64,000 nt of DNA from Yponomeuta sedellus (taxonomy: Eukaryota; Arthropoda; Insecta; Lepidoptera; Yponomeutidae). How positions within the stretch are numbered: the first letter of the stretch is position 1; the number at the start of each line of letters is the position of its first letter. The translations under genes were made by a program, and so were the position numbers. Positions 42,861 to 53,821 of the stretch are shown here, in pieces. Below the pieces are notes generated by a model. The model was not told the DNA's origin, did not search any database, and saw only the letters and a program-made list of their open reading frames with translations. The stretch spans positions 7,967,303 through 8,031,302 of the forward strand of contig OW203722.1 of NCBI GenBank assembly GCA_934045075.1, in the 5' to 3' direction.

Positions 42861-43194
42861 AAAAACCTATTTAGAGGCTAAAAATTTCAGGCATGCCGGG
42901 ATTCGAACCCGCAACCTCTGGCTATCCGTACCAGCGCTCTACCAATTGAGCCAATGGGCGACTCACGGCATCAGTGAAATTTCGAACCTCTTTACAATAT
43001 TCTCTGTATTACGTACAGGCAGCGACATCTGACTTAAGCAAATTGCATTACTTACAGCCCCGACTACCTACTTTGCAGTTAGGTTTAACATCGGAACGAT
43101 ATCACTGTACCCACATGATTACACTATTTTTTTTTTATTTTTAAATTTGTTCCTTAGCACGGGGTAGTGCATTAAAAATAAAAAAAATAGTGTA
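42861..43194 (+). mobile_element. tRNA-derived SINE family 1, long foldback copy E
   Basis: A perfect 12-bp duplication GACTCTAGTTTT (42849-42860, 43195-43206) flanks it. The inverted body and tRNA module (to about 42960) run on into the full inverted 160-bp leader, ending CACATGATTACACTATT; then a direct tail (AAATTTGTTCCTTAGCACGG) finishes the insertion. It has the same leader as copy D, 4.5 kb away, so both derive from related RNAs. Confidence 0.92.
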
Positions 43195-43439
43195 GACTCT
43201 AGTTTTGTCCATCAATTCAATTGTCATTGAACAACTATTGAAGGAATTACTCTCCTCCATTACTAACTGAACTTAAACTTAAATATGAGAGAAATAATGT
43301 ACGAGTAGCTTAATTATGTTATTGCATTAGGAATGCTAGCTAGAGCGACTGGAGTTCGTATTCCAGTAATGTTGTAAGTTATCAAAACTTGTCTCATTCA
43401 ATAAACAATCTGGATATAATAAATAAATAATGATAAAAT

Positions 43440-43575
43440 GGGGACACAAAAAACCCCAGGTTTTGGATGTTTACATGTTTGTGATGTGGTTGTTTCTGGT
43501 TCCCACGATACAGGGTATCCTAGTGTGGGGCCAGAAGCAATGTTATAAGCCCGTATGTAAATGTTATTTTATATT
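43440..43575 (+). mobile_element. 3' part of a family-2 SINE
   Basis: CCCCAGGTTTTGGATGTTTA, GGTTCCCACGATACAGGGT and GGGGCCAGAAGCAATG match the body of 9317. The tRNA-like head is missing. Confidence 0.7.
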
Positions 43576-44204
43576 ACGTTACCTGTTTTACATACTAAAG
43601 TAAAAATAAAAATAAATTCATGTTACAAAGCGTATTGCTGGGGAGCAAGCTCCTAATCTTTAAAACATTCGGATATGTTTTGCGTCTGCCTGTAGCTACT
43701 TTCTTATTGATTGGTTAGTGTATACGTGCAAGGTCTATGTTGGTTCCATTACATGAACTAACACATGTAACGCATAGATCTATTGTTCCTAATAAAATTT
43801 TTCTTATCTTCTTACCAAAAACTTGAAGACTCATTGAATTAGCACTATTCAATCATCACTACACTGCGCAGGCGCTGCCTCTCCCATTTAGGTGAAAGGA
43901 ATTCTCAGATAAACTATTGAATGTTGACTCATAAGAAGCATTCATGACTGGTTTCATCGAACAACGCCGAGAGAAACTAACGTCACTCAAGTTGACTTGA
44001 AGAGGTTTTCATCAACACCTACTAGAGATGGGGCGAGGGTAATTACCCGCTGGGTATATGCCCCGGTAAATAACAAAAATTTGTATTTATGAGAGTGAAA
44101 ATGTTTTAGTGGTAGCATGTCATGGGTATATGGCATGGCAATACTTTTTCAAAACTGAGACCATCGTTTTATACTTACCGGAATTTGATTACAACAATAC
44201 CTAT

Positions 44205-44475
44205 CCGCACGACGCGGTGGTAGCGGAACGGTGTAGAACGCCGGCTTCTCAATCTTGATGTCGTGGGTTCAAACCCCGGCATGTACCAATGACTTTGTTT
44301 TCTAAGTTATGTACATTTGTGAAATTATAGTAGCAAAACCACTCGCTGACGGTGAAGGAAAACATCGTAAGGAAACCCTAGTGTCTGAGTTGTTAACGTA
44401 CCTCAGCGCTTGCTTCGTACAATGGCCCAACTATGAGGCTAAGTGCGTAAATCTCAGGTCTAACTAACTAACTAC
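44205..44475 (+). mobile_element. tRNA-derived SINE family 5, best copy
   Basis: Head CGCGGTGGTAGCGGAACGG, box B GGGTTCAAACCCCGGCATG, and a body with TTATAGTAGCAAAACCACTC, GACGGTGAAGGAAAACATCG and AAGGAAACCCTAGTGTCTG, ending CAATGGCCCAACTATGAGG. The GGTGAAGGAAAACATCGT phrase is, as I recall, widespread in moths. Confidence 0.75.
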
Positions 44476-45529
44476 CTATCTGCACCAAAAGATCGACCAC
44501 CATCATCATCTTAAAAATAACTTTTAAATGTATGAAATAGATACAAATACACCTATTTCCTAGGACGCATCAGATCAAGTTTTACGGGATACTCGATCGC
44601 ATGTGCTAACAAGTAATTATTCTATTTACTAATAACAAGTGTTTGCAGTTCCTTTGTTTAATTAATGATCCTACAATGAGTCAATAAATCATCTCAATTG
44701 ATGTCGCAGCCAAGTTATCAATTTTAAAGCAATTAACTGGGCGTCAAGAATCGAGCTAGTTATCTGTATTCATTATTCTTCATTGATTATATTAGTTTGA
44801 TTATATTAAAATAACAGTGATAAGGAACGGAAACGGGAATTAACACAATACTGTATTTCTGTTTTCGACACCTGCGTCTAAAACAAATTATGGAAGGAGG
44901 AAGAAAACATTATTTTGCCGTAGTAGTACTTTCTTGCGGAACTGCAATACAGCAATGAAATAATCCGGCGGATATAATTAAAATGTACCTACGTGTCCAA
45001 TAACATTTTTAGGAAGCTAACCGATAGAAATTATACGTTGAAATTTACAACATGATTCCAATAAAAAATATAGTAAAAACAATGCACTGAAAAGTAGATA
45101 AATTATAGTAACAATGCTTGAACGACAATGCACTGCATAAGGTAAGGTAAGTCAGCAGTTGTAAATCATTGCAAAGTTTCATGGCCGTGCTCCGCAACGG
45201 TTAGAACCGTGACCGAACAGTGAACTCATGAGTAAATCCTGACTGCAGCAGTTCATGAAATCTTCTCAGGTTTCCTCACACTATGTACCTACGCATAGTA
45301 AACAGTGATTGCAATGTGTTGATATTTGCATCCAGAACCGAATGAAAAGCAACTAGTCTATCCACAGCGCCACCACCGCTTTTTCGGAGGTGACTGAACC
45401 GTTAATAGCTCACTAATGTAATGCAGCAACCACCTCATAAGGTGTGAAACTAAAAGCTGACTTCCTCCGCGGTTTCCTCAGCGGTTGCGTGCGCGCCTCG
45501 CATAATTGTCTGCAAGGTGAAGCATCTCG
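44476..45529. other. Intronic DNA, one possible SINE remnant
   Basis: About 45180-45310 may be a decayed family-5 SINE (GGTTTCCTCACACTATG). Nothing else is recognised. Confidence 0.4.
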
Positions 45530-45875
45530 CACGCACAACCCTTGTATGTCCCCACTGCATCGCAGGAAGGTTAGGCTATACTCCACCACGGGGGCCAAGT
45601 CCGAGTTGGTGGAGAATTGTAAGACAGTGGCAGGCCTTACCGTCAGAAGTTATCAAGGCGCCCATAAGGCATCTGACATGGCTTAACGACTGCCATTATA
45701 TGACAGCCGACCCCAACGGCTTAACGTGCATTGCGACGCACGGAAGCGCTCGGAAAAATTCCACTAGCTGTAGTCACGGGATGGTCACCCGTCTCGTACC
45801 TGACCGCGCCTGTTGTTGCTTAACTCAAGATATTGATTCTAATCACTCGGTTCGCCTAGGCCACGAGCGCACAAG
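45530..45875 (+). repeat. ACGGGTCTCT-family dispersed repeat, plus copy
   Basis: Runs from ACAACCCTTGTATGTCCCC, through CTCCACCACGGGGGCCAAGT and TATGACAGCCGACCCCAACG, to AATCACTCGGTTCGCCTAGG. Homologous over most of its length to 21567-21935. The 127-codon frame across it is shared only as a by-product. Confidence 0.7.
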
Positions 45876-45904
45876 CCCGATTGATTGCCTATTCCTATAA
45901 GTAC

Positions 45905-46290
45905 CGTTTTATATGAAGAAGAAGTCTGGACTCTAGCCCAGACTTTGAGTGAACGGATAGAAGCATTCGAAATGTGGGTATATGTTAAAAATATCATGGG
46001 CAGATAGAGTAATAAAAGCAAGGTTCGTGCAAAGAAGGAACAAAATATTAGAGCTCTTGACCATAAAATAGAGATGCCTTTAATACCTTGGTCATATTAA
46101 GCTCAGTAACAAGTTCAACTGCTGCAAGCCTTTCATAATCCAGGGACGAAGGAAATCTGGCCGCAGAAAATATCATGAAAATGAAGAACTCTTTCGAGCC
46201 TTCCGAGCCACGAGTAACGGTTACATTAAAATATTTCGCTTTCGCGACCAAGTGTGGTCAAAGTTTATTGACGAGCAGAATAATCCCCGG
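45905..46290 (+). pseudogene. Degenerate LINE RT carboxyl-end remnant
   Basis: EEVWTLAQTLSERIEAFEMW, then VYVKNIMGR-stop, is the usual RT-end segment (...RxxAFEMWxYRRxLxIxW). The rest is frame-broken. Confidence 0.6.
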
Positions 46291-46347
46291 AACTGACTGT
46301 CACACCCCATAAAGATGAGAGTAAACAGCAGCTATGTTCTTTGTTCC

Positions 46348-46656
46348 AGAGTGCTTAGTGCGAGTTTGACAGATCCCATCGAATAACTTTACTACCGCGT
46401 TAATCGAGCATTGAGTAGTGAGTATGAGTAAGTTAACCATTCGAACTGGCAAAACGCTTTCACAGTACAACTCGCACTCACGTTTATTCGTGTTTTGGCT
46501 GGTAAACTTGTTCACTTCTCAACGTAAACCATTACAACTCGCACACAGCAATTTTAATTTCCATGCTTGTCGCTAGGTGGCGCTTCCTCGATGCCATAGA
46601 AATATGAGTTTACATTAACGCGATCGAGTATTTAAAAAACTCGCACTAAGCACTCT
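46348..46656 (+). mobile_element. AGAGTGCTTAGTGCGAGTTT MITE, copy 3
   Basis: 309 bp with perfect inverted ends (AGAGTGCTTAGTGCGAGTTT and its inverse), collinear with copy 1 at 22006. No clear target duplication (TTCC left, GTTG right). Confidence 0.85.
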
Positions 46657-46699
46657 GTTGTAGACACATTACCAAACTATTTTACCAAAGCATATTCGT

Positions 46700-46840
46700 T
46701 GTAGGCATTCCCAAGATCTTCTCCACCACGGGGTCAAAGTCCACCAATCCGGACTTTGCCCCCGTGGTGGAGCATGGCCTATACCTTCTCAGGGAAGAGA
46801 CCCGTGCTCCTCGGTGGAGACATAATGGGTTGATGATGAT
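46700..46840. repeat. Foldback fragment of the GGGGCACGGGTCTCT-like repeat
   Basis: CTCCACCACGGGGTCAAAGT and ACTTTGCCCCCGTGGTGGAG lie in opposite orientation a few bases apart, then AGAGACCCGTGCTCCTCGG and CATAATGGGTTGATGATGAT. Related pieces are at 9650 and 32005. Confidence 0.6.
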
Positions 46841-47097
46841 GATGATGATGACGAATGATACATATGAGCCAGTATTAGGACCTACCTCACGGTCCAACCT
46901 AACATACAGACATTTTGTCTGCGCTAGCAACAGTTATGTTTTTTTCATACAGAATTCTCTTGAGGGAACTCAGATGAAAATAGAGTCAATGCCTGCTATG
47001 CTAGAGGTTCTGGATCAGCTAGGTTCTTGAAAGAGGTTCCCAGGTCTAGTTCGTAAGCATTTCTTAAGCCGCACTAATTCTTCTCCTTCTCCTGCAG

Positions 47098-47279
47098 ACA
47101 TGGAAGACGAGTGCTACCCAACGATCCCCGCCAGCGCGTGGAGCCGGCGGCGGTCCACGTGCTCGCAGCCCGTCAAGGAAGAGCCGAAGTCAGAGCCCGA
47201 CTCCCCCTCCTCCTCGTGCCCCCCCTCTCCCACACCTGGCGCCTCAGTCGCGCAGCTTGACTACGTCATCGACCACACG
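47098..47279 (+). CDS. CrebA: CrebA, second visible coding exon
   Basis: Acceptor TCTCCTGCAG|AC and donor CACACG|GTGAGA. The split GAC codon joins it to the previous exon (G|AC). It encodes DMEDECYPTIP, which mirrors the DMDDECFP stretch I recall from fly CrebA, then VKEEPKSEPDSPSSSCPPSP, an acidic, Pro/Ser-rich region containing a VKEEP sumoylation-like motif and matching the fly KDEPMSPDSSCPASP stretch. It ends in phase 0. The region is probably transactivating rather than DNA-binding. The 128-codon open frame continues into the intron, but the donor and the next exon define the end. Confidence 0.92.
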
Positions 47280-47647
47280 GTGAGAAGACATCCTTTGTTC
47301 TTTAACTTTTCATTCTTGGTTGAAGGAACTGAAACGCTTGGCCTAATCTGCAACGGAGACGCTTTGTCTACGAGACAAGCTCGGTCTAGAGTGAGAGAGT
47401 CGATAGTAGCACTGTCGCTTGTGACTCGCTTATCTCGTTTTGTCAACCGGTGTTTATTCGACCCATCGCCATCGACCATAATGTAAACTTTTTTATAAAT
47501 ATTTTTTTTTTATATTTTAATTATAATCATAGCCCGGCCAGGTCCGGATACTCGCCGGTGTCATCCGTTTTTTGGGTTCCTTAGACCTTACCTCAAAAGA
47601 AATGGAGACCTTTTAGTTTTTCTTAGAAGCGCGTCGACGTATTTAAG

Positions 47648-48394
47648 TGAGAAGTAGTTCCCTGGAGCTGCGAAAAACTCAATCTTCTTAGTCTTAGCCC
47701 ATCAACGTTGTCGTTTATGCCACATACGTGGTTATATTCTCTTTGCCACATATTTTGACACTCGCAAAATAATCAAAACCTAAATGTCCCGTTGACCTAT
47801 ACTAATCATGAAATTTGCTAAGATGCAATCTTTTGGAGCGCGAGTTAAGAGATAAAAATTAAAACTGTAAATTGGCAGTTGCTACAAAAAATTTGTTTTT
47901 GACAAAATAATCTTCGTGACTCGATTTCTGTGATGCATCAATTAATTAGGTACATACTTACAACAACATTCAGCTGTGCCGTGTTGTTTGAAAAAACCGG
48001 CATTGCTACCAATGCCGGTTTTTTAGAAGTAGTTTTTGAGAAGTAGTTCCCTGGAGCTGCGAAAAACTCAATCTTCTTAGTCTTAGCCCATCAACGTTGT
48101 CGTTTATGCCACATACGTGGTTATATTCTCTTTGCCACATATTTTGACACTCGCAAAATAATCAAAACCTAAATGTCCCGTTGACCTATACTAATCATGA
48201 AATTTGCTAAGATGCAATCTTTTGGAGCGCGAGTTAAGAGATAAAAATTAAAACTGTAAATTGGCAGTTGCTACAAAAAATTTGTTTTTGACAAAATAAT
48301 CTTCGTGACTCGATTTCTGTGATGCATCAATTAATTAGGTACATACTTACAACAACATTCAGCTGTGCCGTGTTGTTTGAAAAAACCGGCATTG
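47648..48394. repeat. Tandem duplication, two 358-bp copies that look identical
   Basis: 47648-48005 and 48037-48394 match base for base by eye (offset 389). They are separated by 31 bp. Across the end of copy 1 and this spacer lies a 15-bp perfect hairpin: AAAAAACCGGCATTG, CTAC, CAATGCCGGTTTTTT. Intronic, non-coding. Confidence 0.93.
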
Positions 48395-48796
48395 GTAGTA
48401 CTTGTAGAGTACAAGTTCGCGCCCACGCCACGGGCCTCCGTTGCTCAGCTTAAGTCGATTCATCTGCGGTTTCAATTTTATTAATCTATAGTTTCAATCC
48501 CCGCGTTCTGTCATTTTAGTAGTAAAGGCTTTACAGGCCACAGGTCTACGAAGTGCGACAGTGTGTTTTGAAATCAACTGCATCCAAATTAAATAACCCT
48601 TCCTTACGAGAAGGCGGATGAAACCACAAGGGTTCGAAAGTTCCAAAGCCACATTCAATTAAAGAAACAGATTTTAATTGGCTCTTTCGCTTGGTCTCTA
48701 AACGTTTAGACGAACAAGATTAACGGTTTCATACTCGGTTGGTATAATTAAGACTTTATGTATTCATATTTTAAACTTTCGCGACTTGTACACATA

Positions 48797-49110
48797 GAAT
48801 ATTTTCGGGGCTTAATCAATTAATCGGGGAATTGTGGTTTATGCTGTCGCAAACGTGGGATCCGGTCATCAAGATGTGTTCGAGTGGAAAAAAGTCGCAT
48901 GGCTTATCGTCCGACATTGTCAGTGTAGTGTGTCGCAACCCTAATAGTGCTTTGTGATGGCTGATTAAGGGTAGTCTGAAACCTCATCAGCCGAAGATGC
49001 GAACGGGTGCCAGCCATCAGTCTTCTCGTGACCACGATGACTATAACGTTGTCGAAACGTCGAGGTAAAATAGCAATAAATTACTACGCGATTAAGCCCC
49101 GAAAATATTC
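48797..49110. mobile_element. MITE-like element with 21-bp inverted ends
   Basis: GAATATTTTCGGGGCTTAAT(C) at 48797-48817 and its inverse at 49090-49110 are perfect. The centre has AACGTTGTCGAAACGTCG. In organisation it resembles the 37440 repeat (central CGxxGTTTCGxCG), but the ends differ. The 73-codon frame here is not called. Confidence 0.7.
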
Positions 49111-50095
49111 TAACTTTATGTATTCAGAGTTTAACGATTGGTATTGCATTGGTGCAAGTTGTTGGCACATCACGTGTCAATTATCCGATGTGGGGTTCGC
49201 GGTCATCTATGATTTGCCGAAAAGCTAAGGTCGCTCGGGTTCAGCCAATGATCAGAACCCACTGGGCAACTTTCACCGAAATAAAATGGCAGTACATACA
49301 ATGTTCGGGGTAACGAGCAAGCGAGTGCCCTCGGTTAATTATCTCGATAATGTGAACTTAAACAGGTCCGTTCCGAGTTTTCTTGTCTCGCGCTCGTTTC
49401 TGTAAACTTTTGCAAAAAATCTCGCCGCAATTTTGAGCCGTTTGCCAATTTACATTCTTTTGGCCAGCTCTTTCTTTGGTCTTGTTTGTAGAGAGGTTTT
49501 TCTCTTTCTCTTTTACACTTACTTAACAAGTTGCGACACTTGAGGCCTATGGTCTATTATCCTTGCTATGTGTAATTTAGTAAAGAAGATTCTAACCTCA
49601 AAATTGACACTTCATGCCAAAACTAAATACTTATTTCTCGCAAGTTCATTAACTTTGTTAATAAAATTGGCAGCGTGTTATCTAAAATGGTGCCCAAGGT
49701 TTTTTCTATTATGGGAATGTGGTATTTATTAACTAAAAAGTAATACTTACCGGTAGAATATTGTTTAAAAAATGGATAAATGAGTTTGGATAAATGAACA
49801 GTAAACCATCGGGTTTACAGTTATTAAATATCTATTAGTTTGTCAAAACTAATAGGTATTTTAATAACGCAAGAACCTGTGCGACCTCCAGCTCCCACAC
49901 TCTTGACGCTCAAGCACGTAATAGCTTGTCGGTTATTGCACTGGTCGAGTTGCAATTTCACGTTTCGTTTTATACTAAAACCGCTTCGATGCTAATTCCA
50001 TTTGGAAAACACAAGAAAAAATCTCGCGTGCCGATAGTGGAGAGGCAGGTGAACGATTGGAGAAAAGCAGTTTGAGTGAGAGAAATGTGCATACA
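49111..50095. other. Intronic DNA, nothing recognised
   Basis: A loose inverted pair (AATATCTATTAGTTT and AAACTAATAGGTATT) sits near 49827. No gene or shared repeat. Confidence 0.4.
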
Positions 50096-50165
50096 TATAA
50101 TCACGCCTGTATCCCGAAGGGGTAGACAGAGACCGGGGCTTGCCACTTGTCACGATCCGCTCAAA
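50096..50165 (-). mobile_element. RTE-like LINE 3' end, minus strand
   Basis: The reverse complement matches the last about 65 bp of 23437 and 63643 (ATCGTGACAAGTGGCA, CTCTGTCTACCCCTTCGGGA, TACAGGCGTGA). It has TTATATGTAT in place of the long TATG tail. Confidence 0.75.
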
Positions 50166-50204
50166 TATATTTTTAAGAATAAATAGAATCTAGATACAAC
50201 ACAA

Positions 50205-50380
50205 TCGCTTTACCTGGTTCCAAAACGGTGTACGGTTTGGAGTATGGTAACCGAACCAAACACCCAGCCTGAAGCTGCGTGTACAAATCAAAGTACGACG
50301 GCCTCCAGCAGAAATCGAAATTACGACCTCTGTCTTAGCACTCAAGCGTTTTATCGCTACATTGACCAGGCAATTTAATT
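50205..50380 (-). mobile_element. tRNA-derived SINE family 3, decayed, minus strand
   Basis: Contains the inverse of GCCGTCGTACTTTGATTTGT, a decayed box B (GTAATTTCGATTTC) and TTGCCTGGTCAATG. It adjoins the LINE end at 50165. Confidence 0.5.
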
Positions 50381-50716
50381 AGCTCTATGTATCGTTCTAT
50401 ACATAATACGATTCTGAATGACGCTACAAGCAGTACTAATTCTCATAAGGAAACCAGAGTATCTGAAATGCTTAGCTTAGCGCTTGAAATAATAATTATG
50501 CCCATACTTTATCTCAGAGATGTGAGTGCCCTGCAGGACCTATATGTTATTTATTTTACTTTATTAGGAACAGGAACAGCACAAATTAAAAATAAGGCCA
50601 ATCACAGTCCAAAGTTTATCAATAATGCCTAGTTTCACAAACGCGCTTGTATAAAAAACTCGCTGCAAATACTTTATAAATGGTAGCACTAGCGTTGCAT
50701 TGTCTCTCCTTTCTAG

Positions 50717-50855
50717 ACGGGGACCATACACATGCCGCAGGCCGTGCTGCAGAAAGTCGGTGCTGCTGGCGTGCCACAGCTGGTGCTGAGCGCCTCTCCA
50801 CGCTTCGTCGGCTCAAACAAACTCTCCATAAAAGTCACTTCCTCCGGAGCTTCAG
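50717..50855 (+). CDS. CrebA: CrebA, third visible coding exon
   Basis: Acceptor TCTCCTTTCTAG and donor TTCAG|GTAGG. Phase-0 start, 46 codons plus one base. It encodes TGTIHMPQAVLQKVG, then GVPQLVLSASPRF and KLSIKVTSSGAS. I recognise no motif here and recall no clear counterpart in the fly protein. It is kept as CrebA because frame and splice phases match both neighbours exactly. Probably disordered activation-region sequence. Confidence 0.82.
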
Positions 50856-51529
50856 GTAGGAAAGGTACCTTGAACAATTTATAAATTCTTATTAGTACCT
50901 ATCTGAAGTATGCCGCTTCCCATGATCAGGACACCTTGGTTTCTATAGGACGTACCACGATATATATTATATATTTTTTTGAAACTGACACTGCATTGGG
51001 AGCAAACACAGATATCTTGATTGATGTTATCTCGCGAAATTGCTAAAATTTCAGCGGGGATAGAGTTGAACATTCGCCTGTAACGGAACATCGAGCATTT
51101 CTGGCTCTAAATTTTCCGAACTGAACAACGAACAGAGCCAAGCGAAGAGCCAAAAATCGCTGCGACCATTTTCACGGTCATTCAAGCGAAATCTTCAGTA
51201 AATGCAAATGATATCGGCAAGAAGCTCGAAGCAAATTTACTGTCGTTTCGCTAGAATGCTCGCTAGAACGATCGCTGCAATGGCCGTTGAAACGGGATTT
51301 TTGTGAGATTTTACCAGTAATGACCATTGGCTATAGTGAATATGCGCTCGAATCTTCATTACAGGGCTGTAATGCACTGCATCTGCAGCAATTATATGAA
51401 CATGTGAATGCTCAAGTCTATCAGAAGCTTTACAACCTACAGGGCGTTATTCGGGGATTTAATTTGTTGCTGTCAAATCGCAAATCTGTCCTATCGATCT
51501 GCGTTTTAAAACAAATCCCTGATAAATCG
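50856..51529. other. Intron with repetitive Gln/Ser-like frame, not called
   Basis: Around 51120-51280 the words CGCT(A/T)GAA and AGCGAA recur. The plus frame from 51287 runs into the LINE remnant and is not a host exon. Confidence 0.4.
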
Positions 51530-51895
51530 CCGCAATGTTTGGAAACGAAAGTTTTTAATCAGTGCGTCCTACCTGTGATGACCTACGGAGCCGAGACATG
51601 GACACTCACGAAAGGGCTGGTCCACCAGTTCAAAGTCGCCCAGCGAGCTATGGCGAGAGCTATGCTCGGAGTTTCTCTGAATGAACCGACAACCGTTTGA
51701 GTAAGTGTGTTCTTGAGTGGAGACCGCGACTCTGCAACGTAGTGTTGGACGCCCTCCGACAAGGTGGGATAACGATCTGCGAAAAACTTCCGGCAGATGC
51801 TGGATGCGGCAAGGACAGGGCGTTATGGCGCTCATTAGGAGAGGGCTATGTCCAACAGTGGACTAACATACAGCCTGAAAAAGAAGAAGAAGAAG
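51530..51895 (+). pseudogene. RTE-like LINE ORF and 3' end, 127 bp before a CrebA exon
   Basis: FNQCVLPVMTYGAETWTLTK (RT thumb/connection segment), then AQRAMARAMLGVSL, a break, VLEWRPRL and WRSLGEGYVQQWTN, ending in (GAA)n. It is frame-broken. Its 3' tail ends about 127 bp from the acceptor at 52022. Confidence 0.8.
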
Positions 51896-52022
51896 AAGTA
51901 TCGCTGCGATTCTGTCAAACTGACACAGCCTTTGCTACGCGACATACCAGTCTACTTCAACAGAGCTTTGCTCAATTCGTTTCATATCGCAGCTGTATCT
52001 AATGGCCCACGTCTCGTTCCAG

Positions 52023-52210
52023 GCTTCAACCTGCCCCCGACGCCGCCTTCTTCGCTCTCGTCGTCGGATAGCGAAGGAGCGCTATCGCCGGCCCACGAGG
52101 CCTCCCCGGCCGCCGCCGCCGCCAGCACGCCCGCGAGGCGGTCTCACCTCTACGTGTCACACCACTCCTCGAGGCAGCCCATCAACACACCACTCATTAG
52201 CAGTCAACCG
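52023..52210 (+). CDS. CrebA: CrebA, fourth visible coding exon
   Basis: Acceptor GTCTCGTTCCAG and donor CAACCG|GTAAGA. Begins with the split Gly codon (G|GC) and encodes 62 whole codons. It opens with FNLPPTPPSSL, then SDSEGALSPAHE, which align with the fly IPLTPPSSLPSDDSEG stretch I recall. It then has a poly-Ala run and ends RQPINTPLISSQP, nearly the fly sequence. GC-rich codon use and the A5 run are local oddities. It leads directly into the bZIP-adjacent exon. Confidence 0.93.
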
Positions 52211-52244
52211 GTAAGACACTGCATAAATATCTAATAGACCAAAT

Positions 52245-52475
52245 TATGTCACGTTGAGCCATTGGTGCCGGCTGTCATGTAATGGCAGTCGTTAAGCCAT
52301 GTCAGAGGCCTTATGGGCGGCTTGATAACTTCTGACAGTAAGGCTCGCCACTGTCTTACAATCCTCCACCAAACCGGACTTGGCCCCCGTGGTGGAGTAT
52401 GGCCTAACCTTCCTGCAATGCAGGAAGAGACCCCTGCCCCAGCAGTAAGAACATATAAGGGTTGATATCGATGGC
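52245..52475 (-). repeat. ACGGGTCTCT-family dispersed repeat, minus copy
   Basis: From AGCCATTGGTGCCGGCTGTC to AAGGGTTGATATCGATGG, collinear with 21715-21935. It begins 35 bp after a CrebA exon. Confidence 0.7.
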
Positions 52476-52975
52476 CCAACTGTGAGATGGAATTCTTAAA
52501 TCTATCCTAGTACATCTAATTCAGATCAAGCTTAATTCATCCAAAAATATATCCTGGCAGTGTAGAGCGGTCACTTCAGTTATCTAGTGAAGGTAGGACT
52601 AGTAATCTGCCTATCTATGTAGTGTAGATGTCTACATACAAGCCTGAACCCAAAATACATAAACCCAAAACAAAATAGACCTTGTGTGTCTATTTTGAGA
52701 TGACTTGAGTTTGAGAGAGAGAAGGTATCTAATGGTGTACAGAACCATTCCAGACAGTTCAAATATTTTATCTTAAAATGCAGACTAACTACACGTATGT
52801 AGTTTGTCATTTAAATATAACATCTTTTGCGATGTTGATTTAAAGTACTGTCCATTGGTCGTTTGCCGAAAAATCTCACCATTTTTGCGTCGTGGCGTGA
52901 ACAGTAGATTGCCAAGCTACAACAGCCACTATTGTTGTGCCCTTAATGCTGATTGTTCCACTTTCTCTTCCGCAG

Positions 52976-53119
52976 AAAGGTTCGACGGGCACGCTAATAC
53001 TGACAGAGGAGGAGAAGCGTACGCTTCTCGCTGAAGGCTACCCGGTGCCCACGCGCCTGCCGCTCACCAAGGCAGAGGAGAAGTCGCTCAAGAAGATACG
53101 GAGGAAAATAAAAAATAAG
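52976..53119 (+). CDS. CrebA: CrebA, fifth visible exon: bZIP-adjacent region and first half of the basic region
   Basis: Acceptor TCTCTTCCGCAG and donor AATAAG|GTGAGA, 48 codons in phase 0. It encodes [20 protein letters not shown], then [20 protein letters not shown] and IRRKIKNK, almost the CREB3/CrebA signature. The [19 protein letters not shown] segment starts the DNA-binding basic region; the preceding LTEEEKRTL stretch is the conserved bZIP-adjacent motif of this subfamily. The split just before ISAQESRRKKK, within the basic region, is typical of CREB3-like genes. High confidence. Confidence 0.97.
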
Positions 53120-53129
53120 GTGAGAAGGG

Positions 53130-53330
53130 GAGGGCAGGGCAGTATCGGAGTGGTGGCCAAGGGAGAGAAGGAGATTGGTAGGCAGACTACCGACACGATG
53201 GTCAGACGACAACGTGAGGGTTGCGGGCCAGAAATGGATCCGATTAGCACAGGACCGTGAGGAATGGCGCAGTAAAAGGAGGCCTAAGCCCAGCAGTGGG
53301 TTGATGTGGGCTGATTATAGATATAGAAGG
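53130..53330 (+). pseudogene. RTE-like LINE ORF remnant in a CrebA intron
   Basis: One frame reads [17 protein letters not shown], then [17 protein letters not shown], the usual end of RTE-like ORFs (GRPxxRWxDD...W...AxDRxxW). It starts within about 50 bp of the exon donor. Confidence 0.8.
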
Positions 53331-53353
53331 TGAGAAGGAGATTTTATTCTTAC

Positions 53354-53481
53354 GGCCATTTTCTGCATTGAGAATTTGGCTAAGTAAATACTTAACTATA
53401 GTGCTGTCTCTTCTAATTTCTCAGCAAAGAGAACAATACGTAAGCATTTACTTAGTGAAATTCTCAATTCAGACACCGGCC
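53354..53481. mobile_element. 128-bp foldback MITE with GGCC ends
   Basis: Outer ends GGCCATTTTCTGCATTGAGA and the inverse of TCTCAATTCAGACACCGGCC; arms continue through AAGTAAAT(A/G)CTTA. The ends recall those at 29328 (GGCC(A/G)GT...), so the two may be related. Confidence 0.6.
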
Positions 53482-53821
53482 CATAGAGTAAATATATGAT
53501 GGTGTTAGCTGTTAGAAGAATCGCGAGTTATCGTCAAGGATGGCGACAGGACTCTGTTGAGCCTGAGAACCTACTGGTACGGGAAGGTTCCTTTCAGGCG
53601 TTCTAAGGAGAATATGAACGACTAACGAAAATGCGACCTTAAAATATGTGTTTTACGTTAGCATACGGTTGGCATGTTCTATTTGTGGTGATCGAACATT
53701 ACCTTTTAATTTCTCTATCTATACACCTCGGTCCGTAAATCATCACTGGACATCCATATTGGTCGGGCCTAAGCTTCTTCCAATCATACCGCCTCTCACA
53801 ATTTTGTTTCCACTTTTCTAG

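Noticed and set aside
47100..47486. CrebA exon extended as a 128-codon frame
   Set aside because: After 47279 the conserved sequence stops and a good donor is present; the next exon continues in phase.
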